Positions 43,986 through 52,630 of a stretch of DNA of 64,000 bases are shown in pieces; the stretch's first letter is position 1; every line of letters begins with the position of its first letter. The position numbers and the translations under genes were made by a program. The stretch is from Mesorhizobium sp. B2-7-1 (GTDB taxonomy: Bacteria > Pseudomonadota > Alphaproteobacteria > Rhizobiales > Rhizobiaceae): the NCBI RefSeq assembly GCF_006440735.1, contig NZ_VFUA01000003.1:1-64000 (forward strand), read 5' to 3'. Under the pieces are notes generated by a model. That model was not told the DNA's origin. It saw nothing but the letters and a program-made list of their open reading frames with translations, and ran no database searches.

Positions 43986-44521
43986 CTTTCCAGGCATTCT
44001 CTAAGTTTGAGCAGGCTTCGCCGCAGCCAAGTCCGCATCGTGTTCAGCGGAACCTTGAAGCGCTCCGCCAGCTCGGCATAGCTCTCGCCGCTCAAATAGG
44101 CGCCCCGGACGGCCGCCGCCCGGTCTTTTTCCAGTTCGTCGAGGCAATGGTAGATGCGTTCGGTCTCGCCGCCCGCCACAGCCATGGCCTCGGGTCCCGG
44201 CGTCGGATCGGCGACGTCGAGGGCTATGTCGATGTTGGCAGAAGGACTGCGCCGCGCCCGGATGCGATCGATCGCATGGTTGCGTGCAACGGCCACCAGC
44301 CAGGAAATCGGGCTCAGATCGGAAACCGCGAAACGATCCGCCTTCGTCCATATCTTGACAAAGACTTCCTGCAGCGCTTCTTCCGCATCTCCCCTGTCCC
44401 TCAAGACACGAAGGCAGACGCCGAAAAGTTTCGCGCTGGTCTGCCTGTAGAGCAGATCGAACGCGGCCCGATCCTTCATCGAAGTCCGGACAATCAGCTT
44501 GCTGATGTCCTGCGGCGCCAT
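43982..44521 (-). CDS. ECF-family RNA polymerase sigma factor
   Basis: A 179-residue ECF sigma factor with region 2 in residues 15-90 (AFDLLYRQTSAKLFGVCLRV, DAEEALQEVFVKIWTKADRF, SWLVAVARNHAIDRIRARR) and region 4 in 120-175 (YLSGESYAELAERFKVPLNT, MRTWLRRSLLKL). It is overlapped by the RskA-type anti-sigma gene and followed by FAS1 and periplasmic msrB. It belongs to the SigK/RskA-like group by gene order; the trigger is probably an envelope or oxidative signal, which is inference. Confidence 0.93.
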   Translation of the reverse strand: MAPQDISKLIVRTSMKDRAAFDLLYRQTSAKLFGVCLRVLRDRGDAEEALQEVFVKIWTKADRFAVSDLSPISWLVAVARNHAIDRIRARRSPSANIDIALDVADPTPGPEAMAVAGGETERIYHCLDELEKDRAAAVRGAYLSGESYAELAERFKVPLNTMRTWLRRSLLKLRECLER

Positions 44522-44642
44522 AGCGGCAAATTAGAAGATTGCGATTTATTTGCAACGGGTGCCGGAAGCCTTGTTTACCGAGGGCCGCGGGCTGATCCGA
44601 CACACTTCGGCATGGTCCATTGCCAAGCAAATCGGGCGCGGC

Positions 44643-44756
44643 TGGAGCGTTTCACCGTTTCACGGAAACGGCGAACCGCTCTATCTCCTCCTGCTTGTCT
44701 TGGCGCAATTCCCGACGGAAAACCGCTCACACTTTTCCTGGAATTGCTCTAGCCTC
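44643..44756. repeat. Dispersed repeat, family D
   Basis: The inverse orientation of the family: GAGCGTTTCACCGTTTCACG on the left and TTTTCCTGGAATTGCTCTAG on the right. It lies in the 251-nt gap between the sigma gene and the amidase gene, close to the amidase start. Confidence 0.75.
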
Positions 44757-44772
44757 TTCGAAAAGAGCGGGG

Positions 44773-46275
44773 ATGCGGATGTCGATCGAGCGCGTGCTTT
44801 GGGAGCAGGATGCGACAGGGCTTGGCGAGCTCGTGCATCGAGGCGAAATCGCGCCGCAGGAGCTGGTCGACGCGGCGATCGCGCGCGCCGAGGCGACCCG
44901 GCCCGACATCAACGCCATTGCCACGCCGCTTTACGACGCCGCGCGGGCACGGGCGAAGACCGTCGACCGCACGCTGCCGCTGGCCGGCGTGCCGTTCGCG
45001 CTCAAGGATCTCGGCATCGGCCTCAAGGGCGTGCCGATCCATGGCGGCAGCCGCATCGCGCCCTTCACCGCCGATTTCAACTCGGTGATGGTCGAGCGTT
45101 ATCTCGCAGCCGGCCTGATCCCGATCGCAACCAGCACCTCGCCCGAGCATGGGCTGAGGCTGATGACGGAGTCTGCCCGCTTCGGCATCACCCGCAATCC
45201 CTGGAACACCGGTCATACGACCGGCGGCTCGTCCGGTGGTTCCGCCGCGCTGGTGGCGGCGGGCGTGGTGCCGGTGGCGCATGCCTCCGACGGCGGCGGC
45301 TCGATCCGCGTGCCTTCGGCCTGCAGCGGGCTGGTCGGCCTGAAGACCTCGCGCGGCCGCGTGCCGCTGACGCCGCTGGTCAGCGAAAGCTGGTACGGCA
45401 TGGTCGTCGACCATGCCGTCAGCCGCTCGGTGCGCGATACCGCGCTTCTGCTCGACCTCACCCATGGCGCCGATCCGCTCTCGCCCTACACGGCACGCGC
45501 GCCGCAAGGGTTCTTCGCGGTCGCCGCGGCGCGCGATCCGGGCAAGCTCAGCCTCGCCGTATACCGCAAATCGCCGCTCGGCCTGCCGATCTCGGCCGAG
45601 ACGCTTGCGGCGCTCGACACCGCGGTGGCGCTGGCGCGCGAAGGCGGCCACACGGTGGAGGAGATCGACCTGCCTTTCATCGGCCGCGACTTCATCGCCG
45701 ATTTCTGCAAGACGGTCGCTTCGGCCGTTGCCGGCACGATGCGGGGCGAGGCGCAGCGCGTCGGCCGGCCGGTGACCGGCGAGGTCGAGCGCTCGACGCG
45801 GGTGCTCACCCGGCTTGGCGAAATGCTGTCGGCCGGCGAGGTCTATGAGGGTGTGCAGCGGCTCAACGCCACGGCGCGGCGGCTGATCGAAGAGACCGCG
45901 CGCTTCGACGCCGTGCTGATGCCGATCATCGCGCACCCGCCTTTAGCCTGCGGTTCGATGGATCCCAAGGGCGCCGACGAAGTCATCGAGAACCTGCTCG
46001 ATAAATTGCATCTCACCCGCCTGCTCAAGGTCAAGGCGCTGTTCGGCCAACTGATGGACAAGAGCCTGTGGTTCACCCACTGGCCGGCGATCCAGAATGT
46101 CAGCGGCCAGCCGTCGATCGCGCTGCCGGTGCATGTCACGGCGGGCGGCCTGCCGCTCGGTGTCCAGGCGGCGGGGCGCCCCGGCGACGAGGAGACGCTT
46201 TTGTCCTTCGCCGCGCAGATGGAGAAGCTTTCGGGATGGCTGAAGCGGCGGGCGCCGCTCAAGGTGCCTGCCTAG
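44773..46275 (+). CDS. Amidase-signature family hydrolase
   Basis: A 500-residue enzyme with the Ser-cisSer-Lys triad of the amidase signature family: Lys in FALKDLGIGLKG near 80, the glycine-serine stretch TTGGSSGGSAALVAAG near 155, and ASDGGGSIRVPSACSGLVGLK with the nucleophilic Ser near 180. It hydrolyses an amide of unknown identity in the cytoplasm; GatA is unlikely because no gatB or gatC is nearby. ATGs at 44773 and 44779 are both possible starts. argB follows. Confidence 0.9.
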   Translation: MRMSIERVLWEQDATGLGELVHRGEIAPQELVDAAIARAEATRPDINAIATPLYDAARARAKTVDRTLPLAGVPFALKDLGIGLKGVPIHGGSRIAPFTADFNSVMVERYLAAGLIPIATSTSPEHGLRLMTESARFGITRNPWNTGHTTGGSSGGSAALVAAGVVPVAHASDGGGSIRVPSACSGLVGLKTSRGRVPLTPLVSESWYGMVVDHAVSRSVRDTALLLDLTHGADPLSPYTARAPQGFFAVAAARDPGKLSLAVYRKSPLGLPISAETLAALDTAVALAREGGHTVEEIDLPFIGRDFIADFCKTVASAVAGTMRGEAQRVGRPVTGEVERSTRVLTRLGEMLSAGEVYEGVQRLNATARRLIEETARFDAVLMPIIAHPPLACGSMDPKGADEVIENLLDKLHLTRLLKVKALFGQLMDKSLWFTHWPAIQNVSGQPSIALPVHVTAGGLPLGVQAAGRPGDEETLLSFAAQMEKLSGWLKRRAPLKVPA

Positions 46276-46377
46276 AAGCTCGGCACGATTTCGTCATTGT
46301 GAGCGCAAAGCCGTTTGCCCCCTGCGGCAATTCCCGCTAAGACGCCGCCGTCTTTCCTAGAAGCCGGGAACCCACCG

Positions 46378-47271
46378 ATGACGGACATCGCCGCCACCGC
46401 CGAAATGCAGGCCGCGCTGCTTTCCAGGGCGCTGCCCTATATGCAGCGCTACGAGAACAAGACGGTGGTGGTGAAATATGGCGGCCATGCCATGGGCGAT
46501 CATGAGCTCGGCAAGGCCTTCGCCCGCGACATCGCGCTTCTGAAACAGTCCGGCGTCAACCCGATCGTCGTGCATGGCGGCGGGCCGCAGATCGGTGCCA
46601 TGCTCACCAAGATGGGCATCGAATCCAAGTTCGAGGGCGGCCTGCGCGTCACCGACCAGAAGACGGTCGAGATCGTCGAGATGGTGCTGGCCGGCTCGAT
46701 CAACAAGGAGATCGTGGCGCTGATCAACGCCGAGGGCGAATGGGCGATCGGGCTCTGCGGCAAGGACGGCAACATGGTGTTCGCCGAAAAAGCGCGCAAG
46801 ACCATGATCGATCCGGATTCCAACATCGAGCGGGTGCTGGATCTCGGCTTCGTCGGCGAGCCGGTCGAGGTAGACCGCACGCTGCTCGACCTTCTGGCAC
46901 GCTCGGAGATGATCCCGGTGCTGGCGCCGGTGGCGCCCGGCCGCGACGGCCATACCTACAACATCAACGCCGACACGTTCGCGGGCGCAATCGCGGGCGC
47001 GTGCCGCGCCTCGCGCTTGCTCTTCCTCACCGACGTGCCCGGCGTGCTCGACAAGAACAAGAAGTTGATCGACGAGCTGACGGTCGCCGAGGCCAAGGCG
47101 CTGATCAAGGACGGCACCGTGTCAGGCGGCATGATCCCGAAGGTCGAGACCTGCATCGAGGCGATCGAGCGCGGCGTCGAGGGCGTCGTCATCCTCAACG
47201 GCAAGACGCCGCATTCGGTGCTGCTCGAGCTCTTCACCGAACATGGCGCCGGCACGCTGATCGTTCCGTAG
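46378..47271 (+). CDS. argB: Acetylglutamate kinase
   Basis: ArgB phosphorylates N-acetylglutamate, the second step of arginine synthesis. The 297 residues show the amino-acid kinase pattern: [11 protein letters not shown] near 30, [19 protein letters not shown] near 65-85 and [20 protein letters not shown] near 215, with [14 protein letters not shown] near 245. The N-terminal helix before the kinase fold is typical of the arginine-inhibited hexameric type. It is convergent with the BchE-like gene, with 6 nt between the stops. Confidence 0.96.
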   Translation: MTDIAATAEMQAALLSRALPYMQRYENKTVVVKYGGHAMGDHELGKAFARDIALLKQSGVNPIVVHGGGPQIGAMLTKMGIESKFEGGLRVTDQKTVEIVEMVLAGSINKEIVALINAEGEWAIGLCGKDGNMVFAEKARKTMIDPDSNIERVLDLGFVGEPVEVDRTLLDLLARSEMIPVLAPVAPGRDGHTYNINADTFAGAIAGACRASRLLFLTDVPGVLDKNKKLIDELTVAEAKALIKDGTVSGGMIPKVETCIEAIERGVEGVVILNGKTPHSVLLELFTEHGAGTLIVP

Positions 47272-47277
47272 AGATTA

Positions 47278-48846
47278 TTATCCGGCTAATCTCTTTTCAT
47301 CCGGCTCGGCTCTACCTTCCAAAACAGGTAGAGCCGGCTTGCGGGCCGTCCGCCTGACGACCATCGATTCCTCCTCGGCGTCCTGCGGCGCGCCCCAGAA
47401 TTCGGCTAATGTCGGGCCATCCGTGACGCGGGCGTCGCGAGCGAGAAAGCCCCAGACCTCGCGGAACCAGACGCGGCGGCCCATCCTGGTGTACCAGCGC
47501 ATCGAATGACGCTGCTCCGGGTCGGGGTGGAACAGGATGCGCGCCAGCGCCTTCGGCCGCGATTGCGCGGCGACTTCGATCAGCTTGACGGCGAAGAACA
47601 GCATCCAGGGCTTCAGCCGGGTCATCGCCAGAACCTGGTGCTTGTAATCCCAGAGGCGAACATCCTTCTGGATCACCTTGCGGTCGCGGGCGATGCGGAA
47701 GAACGGCGTCCAGCGATGCGGCGTCACATAGAGCGCCTGGATCTGGTCGGGGTCGTAGGCGATGAGCTGGCGGAAGCCGCGCCAGAGATCGCGCAAGGTC
47801 TCGTCCTCGAAGCCGGCAACCCAGGTCGCCATCGACAGGATGCCGTGCTGCCTGAGCAGCCGGATCGCTTCGCGATCGGACTTGGTGCTGCCGCCCTTGC
47901 GGATCAGCGACAGCGTCTCCTCGTCGGTGTTCTCCATGCCGAGCAGCCATCGAATGACGCCGGCCTTTCGGTAAAGATGAAGACTATCGGCGTCGCGCAC
48001 GATATCGTCGGCGCGGGTCGAGCCGACGATCAGCACCGGCACGTTCTCGGCGATCATGGCGTCGAGAAAGGCGCGCCAGGCCTTCTTCGAGGAGGTCGGG
48101 TTCTCGTCGGCCAGGTTGATCAGCTCGACGCCGTGCTCGCGATGCAGCCAGGCGATCTCCCTGGCGAACTTGACCGGGTCGCGGTGCCGCCAGCGGGTCC
48201 AGAAGCCGCGCTGGCCGCAATAATTGCACAGATGCGGGCAGCCGCGCGAGAACTGCATGACCACCGCCCGCTTGCCGCCCCAGTAGGAGTAGCGGCGATG
48301 ATCGATCAGCTCCCAACCGACGCGCCAGGCATCGAGATCGGCAATGGTCATGGCCGGTTGCGTCGCGACAGGACGGCCGAGATCGTCGCGATAGGCGATG
48401 CCGGCGACGCTCGCCACCGGCTGGCGCATCTCGATGGCCTCGACCAGTGCCGTCGCGGTCGCCTCGCCCTCGCCGCGCACGATGAAGTCGAAGACGTCGC
48501 TCGCGGCGAGGATGTCGCGCCAATGATAGGTCGGAAAGACACCGCCATAGATGACGATGACGCCCGGCGCCCGGGCCTTGATCATTTGCGCGATCTTCAA
48601 GGCCGTCGGATGGGCCGAGGTCGAGCCGGAATGGCCGATCAGGACGAAATCCGGATCGCCACCGAGAACATCGTCGACCAGCACGCCGAGCGGCATCGGC
48701 CCGAACTCGGCGTCGACGAGGCGCACCCGGTGGCCGGAATCGATCAGCGGACCGCCGATCGCCAAGAGGCCGAGCGGCGGCAGATGGTCGTTGGGCACGC
48801 GGCTGCCTATGGCCGTGTGCGGCGGATTGATCAGCACGATGTTCAT
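47278..48846 (-). CDS. bchE: B12-binding radical-SAM protein, BchE-like cyclase
   Basis: This 522-residue protein has an N-terminal cobalamin-binding domain (about 1-140) and a radical-SAM domain with the CxxxCxxC cluster motif at C203, C207 and C210 (RGCPHLCNYCGQRGF). The opening NIVLINPPHTAIGSRVPND, LIGHSGSTSAHP, VYGGVFPTYHW-like block, YSYWGGKRAVVMQFSRG and LYVTPHRWTPFF closely follow BchE, the anaerobic Mg-protoporphyrin monomethyl ester cyclase of bacteriochlorophyll synthesis. No other photosynthesis gene is in the window, so its substrate here may differ. AAGAGGT precedes the ATG. A hairpin (47307-47336) lies inside its 3' end. Confidence 0.75.
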   Translation of the reverse strand: MNIVLINPPHTAIGSRVPNDHLPPLGLLAIGGPLIDSGHRVRLVDAEFGPMPLGVLVDDVLGGDPDFVLIGHSGSTSAHPTALKIAQMIKARAPGVIVIYGGVFPTYHWRDILAASDVFDFIVRGEGEATATALVEAIEMRQPVASVAGIAYRDDLGRPVATQPAMTIADLDAWRVGWELIDHRRYSYWGGKRAVVMQFSRGCPHLCNYCGQRGFWTRWRHRDPVKFAREIAWLHREHGVELINLADENPTSSKKAWRAFLDAMIAENVPVLIVGSTRADDIVRDADSLHLYRKAGVIRWLLGMENTDEETLSLIRKGGSTKSDREAIRLLRQHGILSMATWVAGFEDETLRDLWRGFRQLIAYDPDQIQALYVTPHRWTPFFRIARDRKVIQKDVRLWDYKHQVLAMTRLKPWMLFFAVKLIEVAAQSRPKALARILFHPDPEQRHSMRWYTRMGRRVWFREVWGFLARDARVTDGPTLAEFWGAPQDAEEESMVVRRTARKPALPVLEGRAEPDEKRLAG

Positions 48847-48990
48847 GGCGGACCTCTTGCGGTGATGGTCCGCGAGTCCTAGCCTTCCACCCGGGGTGGG
48901 AATTGGCTTGGGTTCGGCAATTTTGGTGCAGCATCTCCGCAAAAATCATCCGCGGTATGTGGCCGCCGCGCGGCTCTCCACTGATCAATC

Positions 48991-49019
48991 TGGACATTTT
49001 ATAATCCAGGGATTATATT
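48991..49019 (+). promoter_or_regulatory. Promoter with embedded palindromic operator of the HTH-beta-flap operon
   Basis: TGGACA (48991-48996) and TATATT (49014-49019) are 17 nt apart. Between them lies the perfect 18-bp palindrome TATAATCC-AG-GGATTATA (49000-49017), which covers the spacer and the -10 box. A protein bound there would shut the promoter. The HTH protein encoded by the second gene is the likely binder, as in toxin-antitoxin operons. Confidence 0.65.
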
Positions 49020-49032
49020 CTCGGAGAAGACG

Positions 49033-49416
49033 GTGAGAATCTGGGTGCGCAGCGGACCCGGTTTTCACGCCGGAAACGAGATTGAGCAATGGTTGCGCCA
49101 AGTCATCGACAGCGACCACGCCGCAGCGGTCATCGGTTGTCTTTATGAACTCGCAGACATCGGGCGAAACGGGTTCATCGAGAGGCGAGGTCTCTGGCAG
49201 CGGGAGGGCTTCCAGGACGTTTGGACCTTCCAGTCGATGTCGTTCCGGATCGCGGCCACGATTCCAGGCGACGGACGCGCCCAGACATTCGATTTTTGCC
49301 TTGTCGGATCCGAGCGGGCGACGGGGCCGGATGGCGGCAAGACGACAAAACCGGCATTTCTCGACCTGGTGAGGTGGCGATTGTCGGTCGGATCGGAATT
49401 GGAATGGATCCTATGA
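49033..49416 (+). CDS. Small protein in toxin position (possible RelE/HigB-like)
   Basis: A 127-residue soluble protein, GTG start behind GGAGAAG, overlapping the HTH gene by 4 nt. Its size, its place as first gene before an XRE protein, and segments such as [31 protein letters not shown] and [10 protein letters not shown] recall the RelE/HigB/DUF891 group of mRNA-cleaving toxins, but the similarity is weak by eye. It could equally be a partner protein with another role. Acidic and basic residues near the C-terminus ([15 protein letters not shown]) match the charged end often seen in that fold. Confidence 0.5.
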   Translation: MRIWVRSGPGFHAGNEIEQWLRQVIDSDHAAAVIGCLYELADIGRNGFIERRGLWQREGFQDVWTFQSMSFRIAATIPGDGRAQTFDFCLVGSERATGPDGGKTTKPAFLDLVRWRLSVGSELEWIL

Positions 49417-50372
49417 GCGACCACAATTCGAGGCTGCTCGGCGAAATCGAGCAGGACAGCGCCTATGCCGCCCCTCTGTTGCGCGTGCGCGCCGCTCGCG
49501 AGACCGCGGCGCTATTGCGCGGCTTGCGCAAGCAGGCCGGCCTGACCCAGCAGGCGATTGCCGCCAGGCTCGGCGTCAGCCAGGCGCGCATCTCGCAGGT
49601 GGAAAGCGGCGTGCTGGATTTTCTGCCGCCTCTGGATTTCATCTATCTGTTCACCGACGCGTGCGGCGCGCGGCTGAGCTTGCATGCCGAGGAGAAGAAC
49701 GCGGTGACTGCCGCAGCGCCGATGCGGGCCGTGGCGACTCCAACGGCCATGGCGGCTGGACTTGCGGAAGAGCCACTGGCCGAGCGTTGGCGGGCAGAGG
49801 CCGACGCCGGAGAAGCCAGGGTAGCAGACGTCGCCGCCCCGGCGCGCCTGCGGACCTATCGCATAGCCGCGCGCGGCACCGCGCTGGGGCCCGAAACGAT
49901 AACCCGCGACATCCCCGATGCCGGCGACGAGGCGTTGCGGCATCTCGACGACAATGGGATTGCCAGGGTTGGTGTCCGCCTGCGCGAAGGAGACATCCTC
50001 GTCGGCAAGACGACTCCCATCAGCGACGACTCGACGGAGAGCCCGGAAACCCGACTGCTGCGCGCCATCTTCGGCGAGAAGGGACCGGTACGCGATACAT
50101 CCCTGCGCATGCCTGCCGGAACCACCGGCACCGTCGTGGCGGTGCATGATGGCAGTCGTTCGGGCGAAAGATCGGTCGCGGTCGACGTCGCGCTCGAGGA
50201 AGCGCGCGAGTTTGCCGTTTCGAGGGAAGCCGCGCCGGAGGCCATTCCCGAAAGTCTGGAAATTCTGACCAGGGAGATGGAGTCGCGGAGAGCGGCCATC
50301 GGGACGCCGGCCTCAGTCGCGCCGGCCGAGCCGATCCCGGAGCCGCCGCGGACGCTCAAGGAAAGCGAGTGA
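49413..50372 (+). CDS. XRE helix-turn-helix protein fused to an RNA polymerase beta-flap-like segment
   Basis: The 319-residue protein has a Cro/C1-type HTH in residues 31-73 ([32 protein letters not shown]), a low-complexity linker (95-150), and then a segment (about 153-245) that follows RpoB closely: [52 protein letters not shown] and [17 protein letters not shown]. In RpoB this is the beta flap with its tip helix, the docking site of sigma region 4. After it come a weaker continuation and a helical tail (262-290). No other RpoB parts are present, so it is not a polymerase subunit. It probably binds its own operator and also a flap-binding factor or the polymerase. It overlaps both neighbours by 4 nt. 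Confidence 0.8.
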   Translation: MSDHNSRLLGEIEQDSAYAAPLLRVRAARETAALLRGLRKQAGLTQQAIAARLGVSQARISQVESGVLDFLPPLDFIYLFTDACGARLSLHAEEKNAVTAAAPMRAVATPTAMAAGLAEEPLAERWRAEADAGEARVADVAAPARLRTYRIAARGTALGPETITRDIPDAGDEALRHLDDNGIARVGVRLREGDILVGKTTPISDDSTESPETRLLRAIFGEKGPVRDTSLRMPAGTTGTVVAVHDGSRSGERSVAVDVALEEAREFAVSREAAPEAIPESLEILTREMESRRAAIGTPASVAPAEPIPEPPRTLKESE

Positions 50373-50710
50373 TAAGCGGATCGGCGACATGGCTGTTGCT
50401 AGGGGGCGGCGTTTGCGGCTTCGTCTCGGCCATCCTGTTGGCCGCGCCAGCTTTCCGATCGATCGACTCGCGAGGCACGCTGATCAAGCTCGGCGGACTG
50501 AAGCTCACGATGAAAAACCAGGAACTGCTCGCCGCGCAGGAGAACGAATTGCTGGAGAAGGCGCTGCAGGAGCTGAAGCAGGAAAGGCGTTATCTGCGGC
50601 GGGGACTGGCATTGCTGGCGCTCTCATTCGCCCTGACAACCGTCGGCACGTGGATCGACAGCACCAATCCGGCCGAGCACGGCAAGACCGAAGCCGGTTC
50701 GCCGTCCTGA
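50369..50710 (+). CDS. Small two-helix membrane protein of the same operon
   Basis: A 113-residue protein with membrane helices near residues 5-27 and 78-97 and between them a charged, probably coiled segment ([31 protein letters not shown]). The GTG start overlaps the HTH-beta-flap stop as GTGA, so it is co-translated. I do not recognise the family. Its loop would lie in the cytoplasm by the positive-inside rule and could hold the upstream proteins at the membrane. Confidence 0.7.
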   Translation: MISGSATWLLLGGGVCGFVSAILLAAPAFRSIDSRGTLIKLGGLKLTMKNQELLAAQENELLEKALQELKQERRYLRRGLALLALSFALTTVGTWIDSTNPAEHGKTEAGSPS

Positions 50711-50721
50711 CCGATTGCCGA

Positions 50722-51198
50722 TTACTTCCGCAGATGGCTGAGCGGCACGTGGCCCGGGCCTTTGATGTTCTGCAGCACCAGTTGCGTGTGGACGTCGCGC
50801 ACGCCGGGCAGGCGCATCAGCCGGTGCATGACGAAGGCGTTCAAGTCGTCCACCGACGGCACCATGACATGCAGCAGGAAATCGTGGTCGCCGGTCATCG
50901 TCCAGCAGGACGAGACCTCGTCCATGCGCTGCACGGCGGCGATGAAGCTTTCGGGCGAACCGTCGCTGTGGCTGACCAACCGCACCTGGACGAACACCTC
51001 GACCGTCAGGCCGACGGCGCGACGGCTGAGCACGGCGGCAAAGCCCTTGATGACGCCGGTTTCCTGCAGGGCCTCGAAGCGGCGCGCGCAGGGCGTGGTC
51101 GACAGGCCGATCTCCTGCGCCAGCTCCGAGACGGGCTTGCGCCCGTCGCGCTGCAGGATGTCGAGCATCTTTATCTCGAAATCGTCGAATTGAGGCAT
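50722..51198 (-). CDS. Lrp/AsnC-family regulator, likely of phenylalanine hydroxylase
   Basis: A 158-residue Lrp-type protein: HTH in residues 1-60 (IKMLDILQRDGRKPVSELAQ, IGLSTTPCARRFEAL) and a RAM ligand domain (VFVQVRLVSH, CWTMTGDHDFLLHVMVPSVD). It is divergent from the phenylalanine 4-monooxygenase gene with 136 nt between starts and likely activates it in response to phenylalanine or tyrosine. The intergenic region holds GATCCGCGGATC (51305-51316), a perfect palindrome close to the hydroxylase start. Confidence 0.9.
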   Translation of the reverse strand: MPQFDDFEIKMLDILQRDGRKPVSELAQEIGLSTTPCARRFEALQETGVIKGFAAVLSRRAVGLTVEVFVQVRLVSHSDGSPESFIAAVQRMDEVSSCWTMTGDHDFLLHVMVPSVDDLNAFVMHRLMRLPGVRDVHTQLVLQNIKGPGHVPLSHLRK

Positions 51199-51304
51199 GT
51201 CTTATCGATCTTTCCTTAATCGGAGTGACTTTACCTCAGAATCCGCCGTTAAGCTACAAACAAGGCTGATTTGCCTCCTCGGCCGCCCCTAAACTTCATT
51301 TCAC

Positions 51305-51316
51305 GATCCGCGGATC
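51305..51316. promoter_or_regulatory. Palindrome upstream of phhA
   Basis: GATCCGCGGATC is a perfect 12-bp palindrome, embedded in TCAC...ACGATC, 18 nt before the hydroxylase start. Its position suits a regulator site, but its short length allows chance. Confidence 0.35.
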
Positions 51317-51334
51317 ACGATCTTCGAGGAGGAA

Positions 51335-52171
51335 ATGATGACGATCAGCGTTACCGATTACGCCGCCGAATGTGCGGCGCAGGGCCTTCGCGGCGACTAT
51401 TCGGTCTGCCGCAGCGATTTCACCGTGGCGCAAGGCTATGACTATTCAGCCGAGGAACAGGCAGTATGGCGCACGCTGTGCGATCGCCAGACGAAGCTGA
51501 CCCAGAAGCTCGCGCACCGTTCCTATCTGGACGGCGTCGCCGCGCTCGGCCTGCTCGATCGGATTCCGGATTTCGACGAAGTGAGCGAGAAGCTCACCAG
51601 GCTGACGGGCTGGGAGATCGTCGCGGTGCCTGGCCTCATTCCGGCCGGCCCCTTCTTCGATCATCTCGCCAACCGGCGGTTCCCGGTCACCAACTGGCTG
51701 CGGACGAAAAAGGAGCTCGACTACATCGTCGAGCCGGACATGTTCCACGACTTCTTCGGCCATGTGCCGATCCTGACCCAGCCGGTGTTCGCCGATTTCA
51801 TGCAGATGTATGGCGAGAAGGCCGAGGACGTGATTGCGCTCGGCGGCGACGAGATGATCACCCGGCTCTACTGGTACAGCGCCGAATACGGCCTCATCCA
51901 GGAAGCCGACCAGCCGCTGAAGGCCTTCGGCGCCGGGCTGATGTCGTCCTTCACCGAGCTGCAATTCGCGGTCGAGAGCAAGGACGCCCACCATGTGCCG
52001 TTCAAGCTCGAGACGGTGATGCGCACCGGCTACGAGATCGACAAGTTCCAGCGCGCCTATTTCGTGCTGCCATCCTTCGATGCGCTGCGCGATGCGTTCG
52101 CCGGCGGCGATCTCGCCGGCATCGTCTCACGGTTCAAGGGTCAGCCGGCGCTCGACCCGGCGACGGTCTGA
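51335..52171 (+). CDS. phhA: Phenylalanine 4-monooxygenase
   Basis: PhhA turns phenylalanine into tyrosine using O2 and tetrahydropterin. The 278-residue length fits the bacterial monomeric form. The iron ligands are present: H138 and H143 in DMFHDFFGHVPIL and E184 in YWYSAEYGLI. GGAGGAA precedes the ATG. A pterin recycling gene (phhB) is not adjacent. The divergent AsnC-type gene is the probable regulator. Confidence 0.96.
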   Translation: MMTISVTDYAAECAAQGLRGDYSVCRSDFTVAQGYDYSAEEQAVWRTLCDRQTKLTQKLAHRSYLDGVAALGLLDRIPDFDEVSEKLTRLTGWEIVAVPGLIPAGPFFDHLANRRFPVTNWLRTKKELDYIVEPDMFHDFFGHVPILTQPVFADFMQMYGEKAEDVIALGGDEMITRLYWYSAEYGLIQEADQPLKAFGAGLMSSFTELQFAVESKDAHHVPFKLETVMRTGYEIDKFQRAYFVLPSFDALRDAFAGGDLAGIVSRFKGQPALDPATV

Positions 52172-52282
52172 GGTCGGTTTTCGCCCAACCGACGTTTCAG
52201 GGCGGCTCGGTTGCCGATAGGCGCTGAGCCGCTTTGTGCTTTTGCGATTAGTTTCCCAGCATAGGATTTTGACCGGTTGGCT

Positions 52283-52516
52283 GTGTTTGCGTTGGCAGGC
52301 GGCATGCTTGGAGATTGGCCGAAACGCCCATCCAGTCGTCATCCACGGGCGGAGCAAGGAGCGAAGCGACGCGCGCAGATCCGAGGATCCATTCGCGTCG
52401 CATGAGCGCTGCTGCGGTGCAGAATTCTGCTCCGCTGCACCTTTAGATCGAGGTAACGGAATGGATTCCGGAGTCTCCGCGACGCCGCTTCGCGGCTGCT
52501 CCGCCCTGGAATGACG
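52283..52516. repeat. Inverted dispersed repeat, family A
   Basis: The core runs from GTCATCCACGGGCGGAGCAA to GGCTGCTCCGCCCTGGAATG with CAGAATTCTGC near the middle; the flank TTGGAGATTGGCCGAAACGCCC-like sequence is shared with the copy at 10883-11160. It lies in the 459-nt gap between phhA and the marR gene. No gene is seen in that gap. Confidence 0.75.
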
Positions 52517-52630
52517 GGGTTGGAAGGCTTCAGCCAATCCCCAGCGTTTGCAGCGATTTCACGGAAAGGAACGGTGAAATCTTACCTGTCGAAAAGCGGC
52601 AACGCAAAAATCCCTGTGCAGAACCACTAG

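Noticed and set aside
47307..47336. Hairpin CGGCTCTACCT/AGGTAGAGCCG as argB terminator
   Set aside because: It has no T run and lies inside the 3' coding end of the convergent BchE-like gene, so it is only noted there.
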